This document shows, in pieces, positions 23,525 through 32,755 of a DNA stretch of 35,614 nt (within the stretch, counting starts at the first letter, position 1; each line of letters starts with the position of its first letter). The notes below the pieces were generated by a model that saw only the letters and a list, made by a program, of their open reading frames with translations, was not told the DNA's origin and did no database searches. This DNA comes from Equadaptatus sp045642025 (GTDB lineage Bacteria; Synergistota; Synergistia; Synergistales; Synergistaceae): positions 1 through 35,614 of the forward strand of contig JAZUIB010000022.1 of assembly GCA_045642025.1 (NCBI GenBank), in the 5' to 3' direction. The position numbers were made by a program, and so were the translations under genes.

Positions 23525-24691
23525 CTATATTCCGGCAAGTGATGACAGATTAAATATTGGTAAAAAAACCGCAATAACAACAAAACCTACCAATACACCC
23601 ATAACCAGTATAATTACAGGCTCTGCAAGGTTTGCCCATCGCTCCATAGAGGTCTGCGCATATTCCCAACAGTTTTGTCCAAGCCTTAGCAGATTACCCG
23701 GCAAATCAGCACCTGTTTCTCCAACTCGAATTACAGTAATAATTTCGTCGGGGAAACTGCCTTCTTTTTCAAGTCCCTGAGAAAAACGATATCCCTGTTT
23801 TATCTGTTTTGCGACTTCACTAAGCCTTCCCTGGACAGAATCAAGCGGTTCTGTCAGTTTCAGCGCGTTCACAAGAGGAATACCAGCTTTAGTCAGTGTC
23901 CCCAGTTGTGAAAATATCATCGCAAAATCAAGATTGCTTTTTATATCTTTAAAAAAAGGAATCTCAATTTTTTTATTCTGTTTCCAGAATCTGTAACCTA
24001 CAATTGCAACTGTAGCAAGCAGCGGAAGTATTGTTATGCGCACTGTGTGCGATATAAAAATCAGCAGTTTTGTAACAAACGGAAGTTCAGCTCCCGACTG
24101 AACAACTATTTCCGTCAATTTTGGTACTACAAATGAAAGCAGAAATATTACTACACCAAGTCCCACAAAAAGCATAAGCAAGGGATATGTAAGCGCTGAT
24201 TTGATCTTACGGCGCAACGAAATTTCGTTTGAAAACAGTTCAGCAGCCCGCTCAAGCAAATCTGCTAGAGATGCTGATTTTTCACCGCTCTCAACCATAC
24301 CGACAAGGCTGTCTCTGAATACGCCAAGTTCCTGCATGGATGCGGCAAGAGTTTTGCCGTTTTCTACAGATTCACGCAATTTTACATACACAAAGCAGAG
24401 ATTTTTATCCTTAGTCTGTTTTCCTAATAGGTCAAGAATTTCGGTAACAGGCAGTCCGCTTCGCATGAAGGAGCAGAGTGTGTTACAAAAAAGCTGCTGT
24501 TCATAAAGCGGCAAACTGCGTTTTTTCCTTATGAAAAAACCGCCTGCGTCTGCTTTGTCTTCTTCGATAGATATGACAATACTGCCATCAGACGAGAGTT
24601 CCCGAAGCAGTTCATTTTCTCCAGCAGCCTCAAGACGCAGAATTTTCCTTTCTCCTTTTGAGGTATAAACCTCTGTTGTATAAAAAGGCAA
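23525..24691 (-). CDS. gspF: T2SS inner-membrane platform protein
   Basis: GspF is the polytopic platform that couples the GspE ATPase to pseudopilus growth. The 388 residues hold two T2SSF helical domains (about 62-185 and 255-380), with membrane helices near 167-190, 207-233 and 360-382. Motifs include LCSFMRSGLPVTEILDLL, MVESGEKSASLADLLERAA and the second-copy VIRVGETGADLPGNLLRL. The start is a TTG (24689-24691): GGAGGA, embedded in the last gspE codons, is 9 nt upstream, and three bases separate the gspE stop from the TTG. No ATG gives the full N-terminus. Confidence 0.93.
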   Translation of the reverse strand: MPFYTTEVYTSKGERKILRLEAAGENELLRELSSDGSIVISIEEDKADAGGFFIRKKRSLPLYEQQLFCNTLCSFMRSGLPVTEILDLLGKQTKDKNLCFVYVKLRESVENGKTLAASMQELGVFRDSLVGMVESGEKSASLADLLERAAELFSNEISLRRKIKSALTYPLLMLFVGLGVVIFLLSFVVPKLTEIVVQSGAELPFVTKLLIFISHTVRITILPLLATVAIVGYRFWKQNKKIEIPFFKDIKSNLDFAMIFSQLGTLTKAGIPLVNALKLTEPLDSVQGRLSEVAKQIKQGYRFSQGLEKEGSFPDEIITVIRVGETGADLPGNLLRLGQNCWEYAQTSMERWANLAEPVIILVMGVLVGFVVIAVFLPIFNLSSLAGI

Positions 24692-24694
24692 GAG

Positions 24695-26173
24695 TTATGC
24701 TCCTCCGACAACCCGAAGCATTTCTTCGGGTGTAGTTTCACCATTTCTGACAGCTTCAAGACCAAGTTCAAAAAGCGTATGAAAACCCTGTTTACATGCA
24801 ATGGCACGAAGTTCTCCTGATGATGCACTATGCGATATTGCTTCACGTATTTCAGCTGTGACGTTAAACTGCTCATAAAGCCCTAAACGCCCCAAATAGC
24901 CTGTATATCCGCATTTTTCACATCCTCTGCCCCTCATTGTTTTTGCAACGCCCGCATCTTTAATAACCCCGTAAGAATCTGTTTCGTCTGCACAGTGCGG
25001 ACAGACTCTGCGCACAAGACGCTGGGCAACAACTCCAAGCAAAGAGCCTGCTGCAAGATAAGGCTCTATTCCCATATCTGTAAGACGAGTCACTGCAGAA
25101 ATCGAATCGTTCGTATGCAGTGTCGAGAAAACAAGATGTCCGGTAAGCGAAGACTGTATTCCTATATGCGCCGTTTCAAAATCTCGCATTTCACCAATCA
25201 TTATTATATCAGGATCCTGACGGAGTATCGAACGAAGTGATGCAGCAAAGGTAAGACCAGCTTTTTCGTTCACCTGTACCTGCCCTACTCCGGGAAGGTC
25301 ATATTCTATAGGATCTTCTACTGTAATTATGTTAACTTCAGGACGGGCAAGTGCCTGCAGAATTGCGTAAAGAGAAGTGCTTTTTCCGCTTCCTGTTGGT
25401 CCTGTAAAAAGTATCATACCGTTAGGACGGCGTATAAGTTTTTCAAGCTCTTCTTTTTCACGCGGTTTCATGCCCAAATCTTCAAGCGTAAGAAGGCCGC
25501 GTGCTTTGTCAAGCAGACGAAGGACAAGCCTTTCTCCGTGCTGTGTAGGCAGTGCACTAACACGAATATCAACCATCCGCTCTCCGGCAGATATACCTAT
25601 GCGACCGTCCTGCGGAACAAAACGCTCTGCTATATCCATGCCGGACATAACCTTAATCCTGCTTGTAAAAGGGGCCTGATGTCCTTTTGAAAGTGCATAT
25701 TTATCATGCAACACACCATCTATACGATAACGTACGACCAGTTTATCCTCATAAGGTTCTGCGTGAATATCTGTTGCCCTTTCTTTAAGCGCTTCCATAA
25801 GTATGCCGTTTACAAGGCGCACTACAGGCGCGTCCACTGCGTCACTCATAACCTCCTGCCGCGCAAGTGCGGAAAGGTCTTCAACTTCTTCAATTTCGTT
25901 AAGTGTAGAATCAGCCACACCACTTTTAAGGTTATAAAGTTCAGCTGTAAGTTTCTGCAGTTCCTCCTCAGAAACAAATTCCGTTTTCAGCGAACAGCCA
26001 GCCGCAGAAGCAAAAATCTGTGCAGACACAACGGCCTGTATATTGGCTAATGCAACAGTAAGCTGGCTGCTATCTTTTTCAAGCGGCAGAAAACCACTGT
26101 CACGGAGAGCATCAAGACTAACTCCCTCCGGCATCAGTTCAAGTATTTTTTCAGCAGAAATATTTTTTATCAT
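24695..26173 (-). CDS. gspE: T2SS assembly ATPase
   Basis: GspE is the cytoplasmic hexameric ATPase powering pseudopilus assembly, docked through GspL and GspF. The 492 residues comprise an N-terminal MshEN-like domain (1-85), the N2 region RATDIHAEPYEDKLVVRYRI and the ATPase domain. It has Walker A GPTGSGKST (258-266), Asp box ITVEDPIEYDLPGVGQ (283-298), Walker B DIIMIGEMRD (322-331), His box GHLVFSTLHTND (345-356) and the GspE zinc tetracysteine (Cys391, 394, 418, 421). The tetracysteine separates it from PilT. The ribosome site is weak and the gene starts 4 bp after gspD, suggesting translational coupling. Confidence 0.95.
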   Translation of the reverse strand: MIKNISAEKILELMPEGVSLDALRDSGFLPLEKDSSQLTVALANIQAVVSAQIFASAAGCSLKTEFVSEEELQKLTAELYNLKSGVADSTLNEIEEVEDLSALARQEVMSDAVDAPVVRLVNGILMEALKERATDIHAEPYEDKLVVRYRIDGVLHDKYALSKGHQAPFTSRIKVMSGMDIAERFVPQDGRIGISAGERMVDIRVSALPTQHGERLVLRLLDKARGLLTLEDLGMKPREKEELEKLIRRPNGMILFTGPTGSGKSTSLYAILQALARPEVNIITVEDPIEYDLPGVGQVQVNEKAGLTFAASLRSILRQDPDIIMIGEMRDFETAHIGIQSSLTGHLVFSTLHTNDSISAVTRLTDMGIEPYLAAGSLLGVVAQRLVRRVCPHCADETDSYGVIKDAGVAKTMRGRGCEKCGYTGYLGRLGLYEQFNVTAEIREAISHSASSGELRAIACKQGFHTLFELGLEAVRNGETTPEEMLRVVGGA

Positions 26174-26177
26174 GCAA

Positions 26178-28244
26178 CTATTCTTTCATCTGCTCTTTCT
26201 GTTTCTTTTCCCTTTCCATACGCTCTTTCTCTGCTTTTTCAGTTTTTTCTTGCTCAGTCAACGGATTAAGCAGCGGCGTTTCAACCTCACGTTTTGATGT
26301 AGCCTTTTCAAAGTCTTTACTATTCTTTCTTAGCTGTTCAAATTCCGCAGGACTGAGACTGTTGCGTTTATTAACGATGTCGCCAGTAACACGGCTAGCA
26401 TCTTCAGGTGTCTGAAGAATTTCTGGTGTGAGAAATACCATAAGATCAATTTTTTCACGTTCCTTGTCACTGCTTTTAAACAGATGACCGATAAGCGGTA
26501 TGTAGGAGAAGAACGGTACGCGGCTACGCATAACTTTTTCAGTTTCCTTAATCATACCTCCGAGTACAATCGTCTGCCCGTTGGCAGCAAGAACATTCGT
26601 TTTGATTTCGCGTTTTGAAGTAATCGGTGTATTCGAACTGGTGGTCGTAAGCAGTTCTTCCGTACTCTGCTGAATATCAAGTGCGACAAGATCACCGCTT
26701 CTAATATGCGGTGTGAGAGTAAGAATAAGCCCGACGTCTTTATAGTCATAACTGTTTGTTACGGACGTTGTATTGGTTTTATCAGTCATACTGCCTTTGA
26801 GCTGCGGAATAACCTGACCGACTTGAAGGTGGCTTTCAAGATTATCCGTACACATGATCTGAGGCATGGAAAGAACATTTATGGCATCATATTTATTCAG
26901 CAGCTGAACGTATGCGTAAATAAGCCCTGCTCCGTCTGTATTTGTAGTTGTGTAGCCTCCTGACGCAGTATCATGATAGGTTTCCCTTGTCACCATTTTT
27001 TCGTAAAGCGACATAATTTCGTTTGGAACTGATGTGTTGCCAAGCTGTACGTTGGCAGCTCCGACAACGTCTCCAACCATTTTTCCGCCCCATGCTGCCC
27101 AGTCAATTCCTGCACCTTTGAGCTTCGTCAAGTTAACCTCGGCAATGAGCCCGCGCAAAAGCACCTGACGCGGCCGCACGTCAAGTTGCCGGAGAACTGA
27201 TTTCAGTGAATCAAATTCTTCCTGTGATGCCATAAATACAAGTGTGTTTGTAGGGAGGTCAGGGACTACTGTAGCACGGTTTATAGTTGGATCTGCGGCT
27301 GCGGTAGTACTTCCGCCACTGGCAGTTGCCCTTGCAGACGCAAGACCTGAAAGAATTTTTGTCAGCTGCTCCGCAACAACCTTTGCATCGGCATTCTGCA
27401 GTTTATAGACATGATACCTCTGTGCACGTGAGGGAACGTCAAGCTGTCTAAGGATACGTTCAGTTTCGCGAAGATTTTGCGCGCTGCCGGCGACGGAAAG
27501 TTTTTTCGTACGCGCGTCGCCGACGGCAAACACCCCTGAAAGTTTTGATGAAGCATCTTTGCCCATTGCATTGAGGATAGCTTCTATTGATTGTGCAGCG
27601 GCATATTTGAGTGTAAAGACCTTGATAATGCGCATGGCATTCTGTTGGTCAACTGCACGGATAATTTTAGTGGCTTTGTTCAGCAGAGATTCTTTGCCTG
27701 TTATAACGACAGAGGAACCGTTTGACGCAGCAGACACATTGAGACCAGGTAAAGAGGTTTTAAGAGGGGCCATAACAAAATCTGCTTTTACATATTTAAG
27801 AGGAACAACCTGAACTGCAACTGCTTCGCCGGGCTCTACGCTGTACTGTCCAGAATACACATTGCTGCTTGTGCTTGGACCAGCGCTTAAAGGCACTACC
27901 TTCGCATAACCGCCCATATCCTGAATTGCGAGATTATTCATTTCAAGCACTGAAAGCATAACTTGACGTGCTTCCTTTACAGATACTTCTTTCGGAGAAA
28001 TTACAGAAACCTTGCCGGCAACAGAAGGATCTACAACAATGTTCTCGCCGAGCACCTCGGACATGAAGTGGATGAACTTAGAAACTTCAAGCTCGTTGAA
28101 ATTCATCTGCACTTTTCCTGTTTTGCGCATTTCCCGCGCAGCAGTTACAAGATTCTGCTCTTCCTGGTCAGCAGCAAACAAGGCAGGCGGTAAAACCGTT
28201 GTCAGCATTGAAACCGCAAGAACTACTGCTATGATTTTTTTCAT
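26178..28244 (-). CDS. gspD: T2SS outer-membrane secretin
   Basis: GspD forms the outer-membrane channel for folded cargo. The 688-residue precursor has a signal peptide (MKKIIAVVLAVSMLTTVLPP), an N0 domain (VQMNFNELEVSKFIHFMSEV), N1-N3 domains (LKYADFVMAPL-type and VYKLQNADAKVVAEQL segments), and a C-terminal secretin domain with VGLILTLTPHIRSGD and VPFFSYIPLIGHLFKSS. After the secretin core comes a highly charged Glu/Lys tail of about 28 residues, where some homologues have a pilotin-binding domain; no pilotin gene is seen. ATG 28242-28244 has AGAGG 5 nt upstream. The more distal in-frame TTG at 28259 lacks a ribosome site. Confidence 0.95.
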   Translation of the reverse strand: MKKIIAVVLAVSMLTTVLPPALFAADQEEQNLVTAAREMRKTGKVQMNFNELEVSKFIHFMSEVLGENIVVDPSVAGKVSVISPKEVSVKEARQVMLSVLEMNNLAIQDMGGYAKVVPLSAGPSTSSNVYSGQYSVEPGEAVAVQVVPLKYVKADFVMAPLKTSLPGLNVSAASNGSSVVITGKESLLNKATKIIRAVDQQNAMRIIKVFTLKYAAAQSIEAILNAMGKDASSKLSGVFAVGDARTKKLSVAGSAQNLRETERILRQLDVPSRAQRYHVYKLQNADAKVVAEQLTKILSGLASARATASGGSTTAAADPTINRATVVPDLPTNTLVFMASQEEFDSLKSVLRQLDVRPRQVLLRGLIAEVNLTKLKGAGIDWAAWGGKMVGDVVGAANVQLGNTSVPNEIMSLYEKMVTRETYHDTASGGYTTTNTDGAGLIYAYVQLLNKYDAINVLSMPQIMCTDNLESHLQVGQVIPQLKGSMTDKTNTTSVTNSYDYKDVGLILTLTPHIRSGDLVALDIQQSTEELLTTTSSNTPITSKREIKTNVLAANGQTIVLGGMIKETEKVMRSRVPFFSYIPLIGHLFKSSDKEREKIDLMVFLTPEILQTPEDASRVTGDIVNKRNSLSPAEFEQLRKNSKDFEKATSKREVETPLLNPLTEQEKTEKAEKERMEREKKQKEQMKE

Positions 28245-28260
28245 CTTAACCTCTCCCAAT

Positions 28261-28689
28261 CTATTGCGTTGAAATATTATTGCCGATATTTTGCTGTTCC
28301 GCCGACGGCAGAACGATTTTCATTTTTTTCTTTGTTTTGCTGTCTTCAAGCTCTAGCTCACGCCATCTGAAATTTGCATCTGCCTTGATTTCATCTGTTT
28401 TTTTGCTGAAATCAAGTTTGCCGAAATCCGCCGTAAAAAACTCTTTCTGTTTTTCCGACGTGCTCCAGCGCAAATTTTCATCTTTTCCGTTTTCCGCAAG
28501 CTCACCCGCAAGAATTTTCGACCGCATTTTTTCTGCCGTCAGCAAAAAATCTTCGCTTGTCTTTGCCGCTATTAAGCTGTTTTGCGATAAAACAACAAGT
28601 TTAAGCGCCGCAGCCGCCGTAAGCGACAGGACTGCAACAGCAAACATTACCTCCATAAGCGTAAAGCCTGCGTTTCTCTTGAGCAGCAT
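28261..28689 (-). CDS. gspI: T2SS minor pseudopilin (GspI/GspH type)
   Basis: This minor pseudopilin is expected at the pseudopilus tip. The 142-residue product has a prepilin leader MLLKRNAG, then FTLMEVMFAVAVLSLTAAAA with Glu at mature position 5. The body is short and charged. The VMFAVAVLSLTAAA helix and the size favour GspI; GspH cannot be excluded. The gspC stop and this ATG are directly adjacent (no spacer), and gspD follows 16 bp later. Only one protein of the H/I type is encoded in this operon. Confidence 0.75.
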   Translation of the reverse strand: MLLKRNAGFTLMEVMFAVAVLSLTAAAALKLVVLSQNSLIAAKTSEDFLLTAEKMRSKILAGELAENGKDENLRWSTSEKQKEFFTADFGKLDFSKKTDEIKADANFRWRELELEDSKTKKKMKIVLPSAEQQNIGNNISTQ

Positions 28690-29598
28690 TTAGTTCACGC
28701 TATACTTCAAATCCATGACAGCACCACCGCGCTGCACGGAAACATCAAAGCGGGAACCTGACATCATCGAATTTATGGCGTTTGACAGGTCGCTTAGATT
28801 CGATATATTGACTCCGTTAACCGCTTTTACAACATCTCCCTCGTGAACCCCTGCAAGACCGAGAACACTATCTGCCGATATTCTTTCAAGCTTCATTCCT
28901 CCGCCGTCGGCAGGAACCATTTTCATCTTGCCTATTTCGTCGTACGGGTTCATAAGCAGTTTGTCCAGCACGCTGCGCGGCATATACCCCTCTTTATCTT
29001 TGTCAGCTTTCCGTACTGCGGAAAAATCTATCTTTTCAGCATCGGCTGATTTTCGTGTTACGCTTGAACTCGGAGAAATTCCACCGCCGGTAAGCGTCAT
29101 GTTAAGCGCACAGGTCTCACCGTTGTTTGACAGCAATACACGGCCGTATTCAACATCTTCAAGAGTCCAGCCGTCAAATTCCTGACGCACAAGCACAAGT
29201 CTTGTTTCACCACCGTTGTAAATCCATGCGCCAATCTTCGGCAGAGTGCCTTTTAGCACAAAAGAATCAGCAGAACTGCTTGTGTTGCCCTTCGGTGAAC
29301 GTATGACCGAAGCAAACATATTGTTATTCGTAAAACTGTCTGAATCTGCGGACACAGCAGAAACTGACGGTGTACGGTTTGATACAGTTTCTGCTAGCAG
29401 AAATTTTGCTGAAAGCGCCGCTCTGACAACAAAAGTTTCAACAATTAGACAGAAACAGTAGGCTACAAGCATAGCAAACAGGGCAAAAACAAGCACAAAA
29501 ATTTTCTGCTCGCGTTTATCCTTAGGCTGTATCTTGAAAAAAGGCGCGAAATTCCGCTTTGCCATATTCAGCTGAGGCATTTTGAAATTCATTTTCAT
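28690..29598 (-). CDS. gspC: T2SS GspC-like protein with PDZ domain
   Basis: GspC links the inner-membrane platform to the secretin and helps select cargo. The 302 residues have an N-terminal cytoplasmic segment, one membrane helix (about 32-54), a periplasmic HR domain (about 95-170; VLKGTLPKIGAWIYNGGETR) and a C-terminal PDZ domain (about 218-300; VLGLAGVHEGDVVKAVNGVN). The cytoplasmic tail of about 30 residues is fairly long. ATG 29596-29598 is chosen because GGAGG is 8 nt upstream; the GTG five codons earlier overlaps that site. The start overlaps the gspN stop by ATGA. Confidence 0.88.
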   Translation of the reverse strand: MKMNFKMPQLNMAKRNFAPFFKIQPKDKREQKIFVLVFALFAMLVAYCFCLIVETFVVRAALSAKFLLAETVSNRTPSVSAVSADSDSFTNNNMFASVIRSPKGNTSSSADSFVLKGTLPKIGAWIYNGGETRLVLVRQEFDGWTLEDVEYGRVLLSNNGETCALNMTLTGGGISPSSSVTRKSADAEKIDFSAVRKADKDKEGYMPRSVLDKLLMNPYDEIGKMKMVPADGGGMKLERISADSVLGLAGVHEGDVVKAVNGVNISNLSDLSNAINSMMSGSRFDVSVQRGGAVMDLKYSVN

Positions 29599-30182
29599 CG
29601 CACAAGCCTCCACTGTCCGGCAGAAATTTTTTCAAGCCCGTGAATCAAGCCCTTGCTCAAAAATTCAAAAGCAGCTTCTGCTTCCTCCGGAATTTTCATC
29701 GAAAGTTGCGCACGGCTTATTTCACCGTTGCTTCGCGCGATTTCTGCGAAGCCCTGCACAGCGAAAGCACCTGTCAGTTTTATATTGTGAAACGCTATTG
29801 TATCCTTACCTGCCGACACGGAAAATACACCCTCGTTCCAAACAAGCTGCTGTTTTGTGATAAGAGTAATACTGCCTCTGCCAAGCTCTGCTTCGACTGA
29901 CGGAGTACCCGACAATGTACGCAGAAATTCCGGATTTACCGCAATTCTATCTGTTTTTAACTGCATCATCGGCATATCGGCAGTCACTTTTGCACACACA
30001 AATTTCTTGTCCCAAAAGCCTTCCGTCGGACAATTCTGCGCAACAATGTAAATACCGTTCCTGGCGGCAATATTAAAAATCTTCGTCACGGCATACGACT
30101 GCACTGCGTTCCACGGGAAAAAAAACATAAAGAACGCAAAGAAAAGCAATACGCAGAGAGACACTGTTTTCAGCGTTTTCAT
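29595..30182 (-). CDS. gspN: T2SS protein GspN-like
   Basis: GspN is an accessory inner-membrane protein of some T2SS, of unclear role and related in fold to AsmA-type proteins. The 195-residue product has an N-terminal membrane helix (6-24, LCVLLFFAFFMFFFPW) and a beta-rich periplasmic domain with VTADMPMMQLKTDRIAVNP and LTGAFAVQGFAEI. Sequence identity to classical GspN is not obvious by eye; the call rests on this architecture and on its place between gspM and gspC. It overlaps gspM and gspC by 4 bp each (ATGA). Confidence 0.65.
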   Translation of the reverse strand: MKTLKTVSLCVLLFFAFFMFFFPWNAVQSYAVTKIFNIAARNGIYIVAQNCPTEGFWDKKFVCAKVTADMPMMQLKTDRIAVNPEFLRTLSGTPSVEAELGRGSITLITKQQLVWNEGVFSVSAGKDTIAFHNIKLTGAFAVQGFAEIARSNGEISRAQLSMKIPEEAEAAFEFLSKGLIHGLEKISAGQWRLVR

Positions 30183-30649
30183 ATATCCGCACCCCGCACA
30201 GACAATTTTATGAAAAGCAGCCGTTCACTGTTGACATTTGCCGCGCGGATTTCCGCGGCGGTTATCTGCATTCCTTTTGCAGCAAGCATCGAGACAAGTC
30301 TGCCGAGCTCGTCAGGATAAACTCTGTCAGCTCTGACAAGTGTTTCTCCGCCGTTTGAATCGAGCTGAGCCACCCTGTCTGATATACCTGAAGCATTTAT
30401 TATATCTGTAAGTGAAGTGAGGCTTGCGTCTGCGGTATGCTCTGCGTTTTCGGGAAGTTTGTAAGCCTTCAGAAGCGTAACAGCGTTAAGTACGCTGTCC
30501 GCCTCGGCAAGTTTTGCACGATTTTCGTGAAGTATTGCCGTTCCGAGTATAAACAAAACAATGGCAAGCAACCATACAACTACCGCTGTTGCCATCTTTT
30601 TTACTGTTCTTTCATATCCGCTGCCGGTCAGAAAATCAAGCTTCATCAC
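30179..30649 (-). CDS. gspM: T2SS protein GspM
   Basis: GspM pairs with GspL in the inner-membrane platform. The 156 residues have a short cytoplasmic N-terminus, a membrane helix (about 20-40, TAVVVWLLAIVLFILGTAIL), a coiled segment and a ferredoxin-like periplasmic domain ending in LLFIKLSVRGADI. Topology, size and position after gspL identify it better than sequence does. It overlaps gspL and gspN by 4 bp each. The start could be either of two consecutive ATG codons. Confidence 0.78.
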   Translation of the reverse strand: MMKLDFLTGSGYERTVKKMATAVVVWLLAIVLFILGTAILHENRAKLAEADSVLNAVTLLKAYKLPENAEHTADASLTSLTDIINASGISDRVAQLDSNGGETLVRADRVYPDELGRLVSMLAAKGMQITAAEIRAANVNSERLLFIKLSVRGADI

Positions 30650-31842
30650 TGTTTTTCCTCCTCCGTCAGCGAGATTGTGAAACGCAGTCCCTGTTTTTGC
30701 ACTTGCTGAACATTGTCCGTCACAGCCTTAAAACCGCTGTCAGCCAGCGCTTTTCTGAAAGCGTCAACGGCCGAAGCCTCCTGCGCGCTGCCTGAAAGCT
30801 GAACCACGTCCGAAGAATAGCGCAACTCGTCAATTTTCGGACGGACAGAAAGCGAATCCCATGCGGAGGAAATCCGCGAATATACCGTTTCAAAGGAAGT
30901 ACCGGTCTTGTCTGCGCTGACCGCGCGTAATTTCTGAAGCGCAGAAGACACAGGATTTGCGCTGCTCTCGTGCATTACTGTTCTGTATATTTCAGAAGGC
31001 GCAGAGGCAAAATTGCTTTTCTGCACCGTATTGATACTGAAAATCAGCAGCGCAAAAAGCAAGAACAGTCCGCCTAAAATCGTTGCAATATCCGCATAAC
31101 GATCAATTTTTGCCATAAGTTTCTCAGTTTCAGCCCCTGCCGAAACAATCGAGGAAGAAAGGTTAAGCATGCCAGCACCTCGGCACAGTTCAAGCGTTGC
31201 ATCGCCTGCCTGCTGAAGACCGGCATCGTCCTCCGGCTTAACAATGCATGCTGTTAACTCTCTGTCCGCAAACATATGGGCAGCATATTCGAGTAGTTCG
31301 TCAGCAAGTTCGTCAGCATTTTTGCCGTCTGACGCGTACCAGCGGTAAAACTTCGGCTCTCCGCCGACAAAAAGCATGCCGCACAGACAGTCGTCGTAAA
31401 CACATACAACAGCGCCGTTTCCATTTACGCGGCTTGCGAAAAGATAGGGCGCAGGCCACAGCACACAGTCTTCAAAGCGTTCCTCAAACTCTTCGATTTC
31501 TGCCTTTGAAGCAAACCATGCCACGCCTAACGTTTCGTTTGATTTCTGTTCGGTAATCTGGGTAATAAGACTTATTTCGTTTACCTGCGCTCCGAGAATT
31601 GGACGAAAACGCAGTTCAAGCGCATCACGCACGGACACCTTCCGTCCGAATGGGAAATTAAAATTGCTAAGAGAGAGCGTGCGAAACGGCAAAAGAACAA
31701 CTTTCTGTTCGCCGGACAACGCAACACCCCCGCGCATGGGAACAAAACGCAGTTTAGTGCGTTTCAGCAACTTTTCGGGATGCAGAAATCCCATAACATC
31801 ACCAAGACTGTATTGCTTCGTAAAAATGTCTTTCAAAGACAT
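30646..31842 (-). CDS. gspL: T2SS protein GspL
   Basis: GspL anchors the GspE ATPase to the inner membrane. The 398 residues consist of a long cytoplasmic domain (about 1-245) of the actin-like type, a membrane helix (about 251-271, DIATILGGLFLLFALLIFSI) and a periplasmic domain ending in a ferredoxin-like fold (about 330-395, VQLSGSAQEASAVDAFRKAL). GGGAGG 7 nt upstream supports the ATG, one base after the gspK stop. It overlaps gspM by 4 bp. Confidence 0.85.
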   Translation of the reverse strand: MSLKDIFTKQYSLGDVMGFLHPEKLLKRTKLRFVPMRGGVALSGEQKVVLLPFRTLSLSNFNFPFGRKVSVRDALELRFRPILGAQVNEISLITQITEQKSNETLGVAWFASKAEIEEFEERFEDCVLWPAPYLFASRVNGNGAVVCVYDDCLCGMLFVGGEPKFYRWYASDGKNADELADELLEYAAHMFADRELTACIVKPEDDAGLQQAGDATLELCRGAGMLNLSSSIVSAGAETEKLMAKIDRYADIATILGGLFLLFALLIFSINTVQKSNFASAPSEIYRTVMHESSANPVSSALQKLRAVSADKTGTSFETVYSRISSAWDSLSVRPKIDELRYSSDVVQLSGSAQEASAVDAFRKALADSGFKAVTDNVQQVQKQGLRFTISLTEEEKQ

Positions 31843-31843
31843 T

Positions 31844-32755
31844 CTATTCCTCCCAGCGAAGCAGGCTGCACCCTTCTCCGCGCTTTATAACAGCTTTATA
31901 TTTTCTTTCGCGCTTTCCCTCCGAAACGGTAATCAGCAATTCAAAATGCGTGCTTTCGGTGGAAAGAATGTTAGTAAGCTTTGTTACTGCCGCTGCCGAA
32001 AAACCCGGGTATAACTTCAAATCGTCAAGCTTTTCCACAGGCGACGCATTTCTTGCCGCAACAAGTGACTGAGCATTTCCATATCCAATACCAGCATCAA
32101 GCACAGCAAGCGTCTCGGCATTTGCCGAGTTAACATTTATTTTATCACTGCCAAGCGCAGAAATAAACTGTGAAAGATACTTTTTCTTGTTTTTCTTTCC
32201 TTTTTTCCCGTAAAGCAATTCATCGTCAATTCCGTCAAGCAGTTTTAATTCAGACAAATCAAACAGCGTACGGTTTAAAAATTCTCTTCTTTCTGTACTT
32301 CCAAGCCGTTGCTGTTCGTCTTTATCCATAAAATCAAGCACAACCTGCGCAAGTTCAGGGTGTTCAATCTCATTCCATATACTGTTCCACGCCTTTTCAT
32401 ATTCTGTACGCACAGTTACTCCGTCGGGCAGGAAAAGACCCTGCAAAGAAATCCTATCATTCAACGGCCGCAACTTAATCCGTACCTTAAAGCCGCCGAT
32501 TTCAAGCGCAATACCGCCTGTTGGGGAATAAAGACGTTCCGCCATACTGTCATAGCCGTTTTGGTCATCATTTACCGCTTTTGCCGCGTACACGCACGCC
32601 TCACGCGCCGCACAGCGAGTGCGGAAAGCAAAATCCTCTGTTGTTGCGCCCTGCAGCTGATTTCGCGCAAACCAGGCAAACGCTGTAGCAGCAGTCAAGA
32701 GCAGTGTAACGGCAAATATTACGGAAAGCAGCACGAAACCTTTATTTTTCATCAT
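31844..32755 (-). CDS. gspK: T2SS minor pseudopilin GspK
   Basis: GspK caps the pseudopilus tip complex with GspI and GspJ. The 303-residue product has the leader MMKNKG followed by FVLLSVIFAVTLLLTAATAF. Mature position 5 is Ser rather than Glu, which is the hallmark of GspK. A large globular domain follows with the helical segment INVNSANAETLAVLDA typical of the family. The start is ATG 32753-32755 or the next codon; both lie inside the end of gspJ (overlap of 11-14 bp). The reading frame extending to 32845 is rejected because the prepilin leader would be buried. Confidence 0.9.
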   Translation of the reverse strand: MMKNKGFVLLSVIFAVTLLLTAATAFAWFARNQLQGATTEDFAFRTRCAAREACVYAAKAVNDDQNGYDSMAERLYSPTGGIALEIGGFKVRIKLRPLNDRISLQGLFLPDGVTVRTEYEKAWNSIWNEIEHPELAQVVLDFMDKDEQQRLGSTERREFLNRTLFDLSELKLLDGIDDELLYGKKGKKNKKKYLSQFISALGSDKINVNSANAETLAVLDAGIGYGNAQSLVAARNASPVEKLDDLKLYPGFSAAAVTKLTNILSTESTHFELLITVSEGKRERKYKAVIKRGEGCSLLRWEE